Positions 59,055 through 64,000 of a stretch of 64,000 nucleotides of DNA are shown here, piece after piece. This stretch comes from Bradyrhizobium tropiciagri (GTDB lineage Bacteria > Pseudomonadota > Alphaproteobacteria > Rhizobiales > Xanthobacteraceae), in assembly GCF_018130545.1 (NCBI RefSeq), contig NZ_JAFCKF010000002.1, positions 372,001 to 436,000 on the forward strand, in the 5' to 3' direction. Each line of letters begins with the position of its first letter. Position 1 is the first letter of the stretch. Under the pieces are notes generated by a model. It saw only the letters and a list, made by a program, of their open reading frames with translations. It was not told where the DNA came from and searched no databases. The position numbers were made by a program, and so were the translations under genes.

Positions 59055-59303
59055 ATGACCACCAACACCCGCCTCGGCCTTTCCGCCGCGCTGCTCTCGT
59101 TCAGCCTTGCGTTGGCGCCCGCCGCCTTTGCTCAGGACAAGATGGGCAAGGACGACGCGATGAAGAAGGAAGGCACGATGTCCAAGGATTCGATGTCCAA
59201 GGATGCCATGAAGAAGGACGGTGGCATGATGAAGAAGGACGACGCCATGAAGAAGGACGGCGGCGCGATGATGAAGAAAGACGACGGCATGAAGAAGAAC
59301 TGA
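59055..59303 (+). CDS. Pentapeptide MXKDX-repeat protein
   Basis: An 82-residue secreted protein. The Sec signal peptide (TRLGLSAALLSFSLALAPAA, then FAQ) is followed by a Lys/Asp/Met-rich mature region built from variations of Met-X-Lys-Asp (for example MSKDSMSKDAMKKDGGMMKK). This is the MXKDX repeat family, periplasmic and intrinsically disordered in appearance. The Met and Asp content suggests metal binding, but function is unknown. Confidence 0.9.
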   Translation: MTTNTRLGLSAALLSFSLALAPAAFAQDKMGKDDAMKKEGTMSKDSMSKDAMKKDGGMMKKDDAMKKDGGAMMKKDDGMKKN

Positions 59304-59359
59304 CCGCCGCCACCGCTCATCGTTGGCAGGCCCGCCGGCGTGGCGGGCCTGGTTGAGCC

Positions 59360-59716
59360 TTAGCGCTTCTTCTTGCCGCGCTCCTTGCGAGCCGCATAGC
59401 GCGCGTCGCGCTTGGCCTTCTGATCCGCGAGCAGCGCCTCCTCGCGGGCGGCTTCCTCTTCCTTCTCGCGCGCGATGCGGGCGGCCTCGGCTGCAGCGGC
59501 CTCTTCCTCGAGGCGCTTCTGTTCGGCCTTCTCGGCTTCACGGGCCTCCTTGGCCTTGGTGCGGCGTTCGGCGATCGCCGCACGCTCCTCGGCACGGGCC
59601 TTCACGGTCGGATCATCGGCTCCCGGCTGGGAGCGAAACTTGTTGAGGAGGTTTTGCCGCGCCTGCAGCGCCGCCTTTTGGCGGTCGGCAAAACCCGGTT
59701 CCTTGAAGCCACTCAT
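59360..59716 (-). CDS. DUF6481 family protein
   Basis: A 118-residue, charged, coiled-coil-forming protein. It has SGFKEPGFADRQKAALQARQ and long Glu/Lys/Ala helices (about 40-105), ending in a basic Arg/Lys tail (ARYAARKERGKKKR). I know this as DUF6481, common in rhizobia; RNA binding is possible from the tail but unproven. It converges on the MXKDX gene. Confidence 0.88.
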   Translation of the reverse strand: MSGFKEPGFADRQKAALQARQNLLNKFRSQPGADDPTVKARAEERAAIAERRTKAKEAREAEKAEQKRLEEEAAAAEAARIAREKEEEAAREEALLADQKAKRDARYAARKERGKKKR

Positions 59717-59921
59717 AGAGGAAGCCTTGCTGCTTTCTGTTCGGGTGATGGATGGGGTTGGTTCGGGGCTTCAATAAGTGAACGGCGGCGAAATTGCCAG
59801 TGGCGAACGGATGGTTGTGGAGCAAGGGTGATATGAGCTGATAGCAAATGGTGGGTGGTGTTGACTGCCCCGCTAGGCCGCCGGCGTGGTGAGTGGTTGG
59901 TCACCGAATCTGCCGCAGCGT

Positions 59922-60146
59922 CTAGCCGCGCTGAAACTGCTCACGCCGCCCGTTGCCGAGCACCTTGGCGACCGTCTCGGCGGTCATCGCGCTCCGGTCG
60001 GAGGCGCGCTGGGATTCCAATCTGTCGCGGGCCTTTTCGGAGATCAGGAGGCTGATCAGCCGCAGCCTGCTGGTCTCGTCGATCGCTTCCGAGAGCAGCT
60101 GCCTGTAACGCTGATAGTCGTAGGTCGTTGCTTGCTGTTCGCTCAC
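59922..60146 (-). CDS. Small conserved hypothetical protein (74 aa)
   Basis: A helical protein starting with GTG (MSEQQATTYDYQRYRQLLSE) and containing IDETSRLRLISLLISEKARD. This pattern is familiar in Bradyrhizobium hypotheticals. No membrane or signal segment. Its start codon overlaps the stop of a tentative upstream Cys-rich frame (GTGA). Confidence 0.78.
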   Translation of the reverse strand: MSEQQATTYDYQRYRQLLSEAIDETSRLRLISLLISEKARDRLESQRASDRSAMTAETVAKVLGNGRREQFQRG

Positions 60147-60298
60147 TGGCACGCCCCGCACACGCGCTCCATTTCTGCGAACAGTGTTTCGCGAGTCGTG
60201 ACAGCCCGCAACGGAATTGCAGTGCTTATTGCTGCGAGCAAGCATTTCGCTGTGCAACTGTTGCAGAATTGATCGCACCCAACCGTGCAAATCGTCAT
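60143..60298 (-). CDS. Possible Cys-rich small protein (51 aa), doubtful
   Basis: Candidate only. The frame has seven Cys, with five in a cluster (TICTVGCDQFCNSCTAKC) and a C-terminal CGACQ. Its stop overlaps the GTG start of the next gene as GTGA. Third-position G/C is clearly lower than in neighbouring genes and no ribosome site stands out, so the frame may be chance. Confidence 0.22.
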   Translation of the reverse strand: MTICTVGCDQFCNSCTAKCLLAAISTAIPLRAVTTRETLFAEMERVCGACQ

Positions 60299-60332
60299 GA
60301 TGCACGCGTTGCAACTGGGAACCGAAACGAGG

Positions 60333-60509
60333 ATGAGCGAACCCGAAGACGGAGGCAGCCGCCGGGGCGCGCTGATCGGACTGCTGGTGGCCGCAGTCAT
60401 GCTCGCGGTCGGACTTTGGCTTGCGCATGACCTGACGGCGGCGAGCAAGATGCAGGACTGCCTGATGTCGGGCCGGACCAACTGTAACGTGATCGAGCCG
60501 GCACGCTGA
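60333..60509 (+). CDS. Small single-pass membrane protein (58 aa)
   Basis: MSEPEDGGSRRG precedes one helix (ALIGLLVAAVMLAVGLWLAH). The periplasmic tail then has two Cys (MQDCLMSGRTNCNVIEPAR). GAGG lies close to the ATG. The Cys pair may form a disulfide. No family recognised. Confidence 0.72.
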   Translation: MSEPEDGGSRRGALIGLLVAAVMLAVGLWLAHDLTAASKMQDCLMSGRTNCNVIEPAR

Positions 60510-60651
60510 CCCATCTTGTGGCAGTGCAATATCGATCCCACATCCACCCCAAAGATCAGGGCTGATCTGTTTGGTGCCGGTTGTGATTCCAGTCACAGGC
60601 GGACAGGCGGGGTGCCCGATCGAATCCCAGAGATCGGCGGGAACCAAAGCC

Positions 60652-60939
60652 ATGATATCCAAGCTGTGGTCCGGAAAGGGCGCGGCGCTGGCTGCCGCAG
60701 GTGCGGCGGGTGCCGTTTTGGTAGCGTATCTCTCCCTGGCGCTGGCGTCGCCCGAGCCGGTGTCCAGCGCGGCCCTCGGGCCGGCGTGGCAATGCAGCCG
60801 GGTGGCGTTCGTGCTCACAACATGCAGCCGAACCACCGAGACCGAGCGGGAGGCGAAGGCTGAAGGAGGCGTCAGGCCAGCGGCCGAGGTCCAGGCGATC
60901 CCGGTGCGGGCGAAGGACGATTGTCCGCCGGAACTTTAG
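60652..60939 (+). CDS. Small membrane-anchored hypothetical protein (95 aa)
   Basis: A single helix near the start (AALAAAGAAGAVLVAYLSLA) anchors a variable soluble tail with three Cys (WQCSRVAFVLTTCSRTTETE; final DDCPPEL). The start at 60652 (MISKLWSGKG) is preferred over an upstream frame to 60571. Together with the preceding gene it forms a pair of small envelope proteins with Cys tails. Confidence 0.65.
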   Translation: MISKLWSGKGAALAAAGAAGAVLVAYLSLALASPEPVSSAALGPAWQCSRVAFVLTTCSRTTETEREAKAEGGVRPAAEVQAIPVRAKDDCPPEL

Positions 60940-61015
60940 ATCTTGCTTTCTGACGCGTTCGCTTGCGCGGATTCGGAACGCTCTCACCGGCGGGCCGCGG
61001 CGGCTGCGTTTCCAA

Positions 61016-61213
61016 TTATTTCTTGGAGGTGCCGCGCGACTTGATCGACAGGCCGAGGCGCATCGCCATCTTCTTGATTCGCTCGGGCGAGCGGCCGGTG
61101 GCCTTCACGACCTCTTCCAACGATTTGGAGGAACGTGCCAGTTCCATCAGTCGTCGGTCCTCCTTGAACGACCACCGCGGCTTTCGGGCCATCTTGTTGG
61201 TATCCTTGCGCAT
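61016..61213 (-). CDS. Small helix-turn-helix/SANT-like protein
   Basis: A 65-residue basic protein. The sequence ARKPRWSFKEDRRLMELARS with RSPERIKKMAMRLGLSIKSR resembles the small Myb/SANT-like hypothetical proteins frequent in Bradyrhizobium. The start may be 61213 or 61192. DNA binding is inferred from fold appearance only. Confidence 0.72.
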   Translation of the reverse strand: MRKDTNKMARKPRWSFKEDRRLMELARSSKSLEEVVKATGRSPERIKKMAMRLGLSIKSRGTSKK

Positions 61214-61400
61214 TGCTGGGCAACAAAGCCGCCAGGCGGGGTCGCCTGACGGCCTTGCCGGTGTGGGCCCGGACCTTGGGGAAATGTCCGGTGGATAAGC
61301 AATACTGCTTCCGGATAAGGTCGCAATTGAAACCGGAATTTAACCTAACCCATCAAGGTTACTCGCAAAGTCACTTGGATAGAGCGTGGCAGGAGGCCTT

Positions 61401-61616
61401 ATGCGCAAGGTCGCCATTTTGAGTGCCGCAGCACTTTTGCTGTCCGGTTGCTGGCCCGACCCGGAGGTCACGGGATCGACCAACAGCTGCGCGGCCAATC
61501 TTTATAGTCAGTACAATCCCAAGGCCATGGATCAGTGCGTCAATGCCTGCATCAAGTGTGACCACGGCAACGTCACGACCTGCACGACCTCCTGCACGCT
61601 GAAGGGCGCGCGGTAA
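61401..61616 (+). CDS. Small Cys-rich lipoprotein
   Basis: A 71-residue protein with an SPII-type signal peptide: MRKVAILSAAALLLSGC, where LLSGC is the lipobox and Cys17 would be lipidated. The mature part has seven further Cys (CAANLYSQYN, QCVNACIKCDHG, TCTTSCTLKG), which could form disulfides. GGAGG precedes the ATG. Function unknown. Confidence 0.82.
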   Translation: MRKVAILSAAALLLSGCWPDPEVTGSTNSCAANLYSQYNPKAMDQCVNACIKCDHGNVTTCTTSCTLKGAR

Positions 61617-61831
61617 TCGCACGGCGCCGATGCCTCTGAAGGCTTGCCGGCCCGCGGCGGCGTGTGGCCCAATCTCCGAATTCGATGGCTCCAAGCCGCA
61701 TGGTGCCGGTGGGATTTGCCGCGTGGCGTCGCGATAATTGCGCGTCTTGCACGGCGCGATGAACGCCTTTATCGCCACTGGGCAGCGGCGCAGTCGGCGC
61801 GCCGGAAACTGAGAGCGTGGAACCGAACGCG

Positions 61832-62746
61832 ATGAGCGATCCTTCCTATGTCGCGGTCGATTGGGGCACCAGCAGCTTCCGGCTCTGGCTGATGCAGGCC
61901 GGCGGCCAGGTGCTCGGCGAACGCCGCAGCGATGAGGGCATGACGGCAGTCGCCAAGACCGGCTTTGCGGGCGTGCTGCAATCGCATCTCGATGCGCTCG
62001 GCGTCACGGCCGATCTGCCTGTCGTGATCTGCGGCATGGCGGGCGCGCGGCAGGGCTGGGTCGAGGCCGGTTATATCGATACACCTGCGCATCTCTCCGA
62101 CATCCTCAAAGGCGCTGTCGCGGTCAGCGGGCAGGCGCGTGACATCCGGATCCTGCCCGGGATTGCACAGCGCGATGCCGCGGCGCCCGACGTGATGCGC
62201 GGCGAGGAAACCCAGTTGCTCGGTGCGCTTGGTCTGGACAAGGCCGTTGCGGCCGATGTCTGCATGCCAGGAACGCATTCCAAATGGGTGCGGATGCGCG
62301 GCGGAACGGTCGAATGCTTTGCGACCTTCATGACCGGGGAGTTGTTCAGCGTGGTGGCGCGCGACACCATCCTGGCGCACGCCGTCGCCGGCGCGGAGCA
62401 GGCGGTCGATGGCGATGCGTTCCGCGCGGCCGTCGCCGAGGCGTTCGCCGCACCGGCGCTCGCGGCCAATCTGCTGTTTCGAGTGCGATCGCGGCAGCTG
62501 CTGTTCGGCGGCAGCGCGCAGGCCGCGCGTGAGACGATCTCGGGCACCTTGATCGGCATCGAACTGGCCGCCGGGCTGACGGAGCGCGAGCGCGCGACGC
62601 CGGTGACGTTGATTGCGTCCGGCCGGTTGCAGCGGCTCTATCAGATGGCGCTCGAAGCGCTTTCGATTCCGTTCAATGTCATGGATGCGGAAGAGGCGGT
62701 GCGCCGCGGCCTTGCCGTCGCCGCGTCGGCGATCTGGAAGAAGTGA
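61832..62746 (+). CDS. dgoK: 2-Dehydro-3-deoxygalactonokinase
   Basis: This 304-residue sugar-acid kinase of the De Ley-Doudoroff galactose pathway makes 2-dehydro-3-deoxy-6-phosphogalactonate. Motifs are YVAVDWGTSSFRLWLM, ICGMAGARQGWVEAGY, MPGTHSKWVRMRGG and the C-terminal LIASGRLQRLYQMALEAL. It is followed after 10 bases by dgoA. Confidence 0.93.
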   Translation: MSDPSYVAVDWGTSSFRLWLMQAGGQVLGERRSDEGMTAVAKTGFAGVLQSHLDALGVTADLPVVICGMAGARQGWVEAGYIDTPAHLSDILKGAVAVSGQARDIRILPGIAQRDAAAPDVMRGEETQLLGALGLDKAVAADVCMPGTHSKWVRMRGGTVECFATFMTGELFSVVARDTILAHAVAGAEQAVDGDAFRAAVAEAFAAPALAANLLFRVRSRQLLFGGSAQAARETISGTLIGIELAAGLTERERATPVTLIASGRLQRLYQMALEALSIPFNVMDAEEAVRRGLAVAASAIWKK

Positions 62747-62756
62747 GGATCAACGC

Positions 62757-63392
62757 ATGAGCATTCCGTTTCCGCCGATGCAGCGTCCGCTGGTCGCGAT
62801 CCTGCGCGGCATCAAGCCCGAAGAAACGTCTGATATCGTCAGGACGCTGATCGAGGCGGGCATGACGGCGATCGAGATTCCGTTGAACTCGCCGGAGCCG
62901 TTCCGTTCGATCGAGATTGCAGCGAAGCGCGCGCCCGCCGATGTGCTGATCGGCGCCGGCACGGTGCTGACGGCGGCAGATGTCGATCGTCTCCATGACG
63001 CCGGCGGCCGCCTCATGGTATCGCCGAATGTCGATGTCGACGTGCTGGCCCGCGCCCGCGATCACGCGATGGTCACGCTGCCCGGCGTGTTCTCGCCGAC
63101 GGAGGCGTTGCTGGCGGCACGCGCGGGGGCCTCGGGCCTGAAATTCTTTCCGGCGAGCGTGCTCGGTGCCTCCGGTATCACGGCGATCCGCGCCGTGCTG
63201 TCGCCAGATATGATGATCGCCGCCGTGGGCGGCGTCTCCGACCAGAATTTTGCCGAGTATGTGAAGGCCGGGATCCGTGCATTCGGTCTCGGCAGCAGCC
63301 TTTACAAGCCGGGCATGACGGCCGCGGAAATCGCTGTCCGGGCCAAGCTGACGATCGATGCATATGACAGGGCCGTGCAGGGCGCCGGCTAA
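62757..63392 (+). CDS. dgoA: 2-Dehydro-3-deoxy-6-phosphogalactonate aldolase
   Basis: A 211-residue KDPG-type aldolase TIM barrel that yields pyruvate and glyceraldehyde 3-phosphate. Schiff-base Lys is in ASGLKFFPASVLGASGI; the other motifs are LVAILRGIKPEE, AIEIPLNSPEPF and VLIGAGTVLTA. It is cotranscribed with dgoK and overlaps the convergent small gene by four bases. Confidence 0.95.
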   Translation: MSIPFPPMQRPLVAILRGIKPEETSDIVRTLIEAGMTAIEIPLNSPEPFRSIEIAAKRAPADVLIGAGTVLTAADVDRLHDAGGRLMVSPNVDVDVLARARDHAMVTLPGVFSPTEALLAARAGASGLKFFPASVLGASGITAIRAVLSPDMMIAAVGGVSDQNFAEYVKAGIRAFGLGSSLYKPGMTAAEIAVRAKLTIDAYDRAVQGAG

Positions 63393-63694
63393 TCGTCCCG
63401 CTTACCGCCGTCGATGACCCGGAACAGCGGCGCTGCCTTGCGGGGATCTTCGAGCAATTCCTCGACCATCGCGATCGCGGCGGCGACGTATTTTTCCGTC
63501 GCCGCATCGAGCGGCCGTTCGGCTTCGTCTGTCAGCGCGAGCCTGGCGCCCTCGAGCAGCTTGCGGGTGCGGCCGGCAGATTCATCACCGGAGGTGAGGG
63601 CGGCGCGCGCAATCGATCGCAAGACGAACAATTCGCCTTCCAGCCGCAGCAGGCGGTCGTTCAGCTTGCTCAGGACAGTGTTCAGGTTCCGCAT
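63389..63694 (-). CDS. Hypothetical helical protein (101 aa)
   Basis: A 101-residue cytoplasmic helical protein with LLRLEGELFVLRSIARAALT and ATEKYVAAAIAMVEELLEDP. GGAGAGGA precedes the ATG at 63694. No family recognised. It converges on dgoA with a four-base overlap. Confidence 0.75.
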   Translation of the reverse strand: MRNLNTVLSKLNDRLLRLEGELFVLRSIARAALTSGDESAGRTRKLLEGARLALTDEAERPLDAATEKYVAAAIAMVEELLEDPRKAAPLFRVIDGGKRDD

Positions 63695-64000
63695 GACGTC
63701 CTCTCCGGGCGTTGGATCATCTTCCTTACACGGTCATTCCTGACGAAATTCTTGTGCCGGCCCACACCATCCGGTTCGTTGAGCAGCGTTCCGGCTCCGC
63801 ACGGGATCGATCGCAGCGTCCGGGATGTGATCAAGCGCAAGCGGACTGACAGATGCTCGCCGAATTGAAGGCAGGGCGGGAGAGCGGCCGGCAGCGCCAA
63901 ACTCAATCGTCGTCCTGGTCTTCGCTGCTTCGTGCGTTCGATCGCGAGCGGCCGCCATACTGCCGGGGAACGGCCGCGGTCTTTCTTGCGCTCACACTCT
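63695..64000. other. Intergenic or uncertain end of window
   Basis: About 300 bases upstream of the helical hypothetical gene. I see no convincing frame; open minus-strand frames here are not family-like. A gene may begin beyond the window end. Confidence 0.35.

Noticed and set aside
63682-63958. Minus-strand frames near the window end
   Set aside because: No recognisable motifs or ribosome site; treated as chance.

Overview
This window reads as a chromosomal segment of a Bradyrhizobium-type alphaproteobacterium (Bradyrhizobium or Rhodopseudomonas relatives). The evidence is high G+C with G/C-rich third codon positions, the gene families and order (secG-pyrG-kdsA-eno-ftsB-pdhABC-lpdA; trpD-trpC-moaC; moeA-lexA), a GTTC-N7-GTTC SOS box, small Bradyrhizobium-style hypothetical proteins (DUF6481, DUF5076, MXKDX), and several families of short intergenic palindromes. 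No rRNA, tRNA, CRISPR array, transposase or prophage was recognised.

Layout. 1-2.7 kb: a partial conserved hypothetical gene, lexA with an SOS box, and moeA, all minus strand. 2.7-7.8 kb: a HAD phosphatase, then a minus-strand operon (alpha/beta hydrolase, fluoroacetate dehalogenase-like hydrolase, acyl-CoA dehydrogenase, FlK-like fluoroacetyl-CoA thioesterase homologue) divergent from a TetR regulator. 8.3-11.6 kb: a two-component system with a divergent periplasmic DUF2380-like protein. 11.7-18.5 kb: two orphan binding proteins, a rhomboid, an Old-Yellow-Enzyme oxidoreductase and the S41 protease CtpA. 18.5-21.8 kb: a GGDEF-EAL protein and a lone Flp pilin. 21.8-26.2 kb: moaC, trpC, trpD and a PpiD-like chaperone.

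26.4-49.5 kb is mainly a housekeeping backbone: tpiA, secG, pyrG, kdsA, eno, ftsB and the pyruvate dehydrogenase operon pdhA-pdhB-(DUF5076)-pdhC-(two small membrane proteins)-lpdA. It is interspersed with accessory genes: a GNAT and an XRE-cupin regulator, a phospholipid-methyltransferase-like gene beside a PhoP/PmrA-type two-component system, a secreted PAAR protein, an MFS transporter, queF, ddl and a flavin reductase. 49.7-58.7 kb carries a threonine synthase, an orphan TctC-type binding protein, a soluble lytic transglycosylase, an SMP-30 lactonase and a complete TRAP transporter (dctPQM). 59-61.6 kb is a run of small proteins (MXKDX repeat, DUF6481, membrane peptides, a lipoprotein). 61.8-63.4 kb encodes the last two steps of De Ley-Doudoroff galactose catabolism (dgoK-dgoA).

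The most interesting element is the 3.67-7.76 kb cluster. It combines a hydrolase with every fluoroacetate-dehalogenase pocket residue I could check and a hot-dog thioesterase with the FlK catalytic residues, in one apparent operon facing a TetR regulator and a NemR-like box. It is a candidate organofluorine or haloacid detoxification unit. It lies between moeA and moaC, two genes usually adjacent in alphaproteobacteria.
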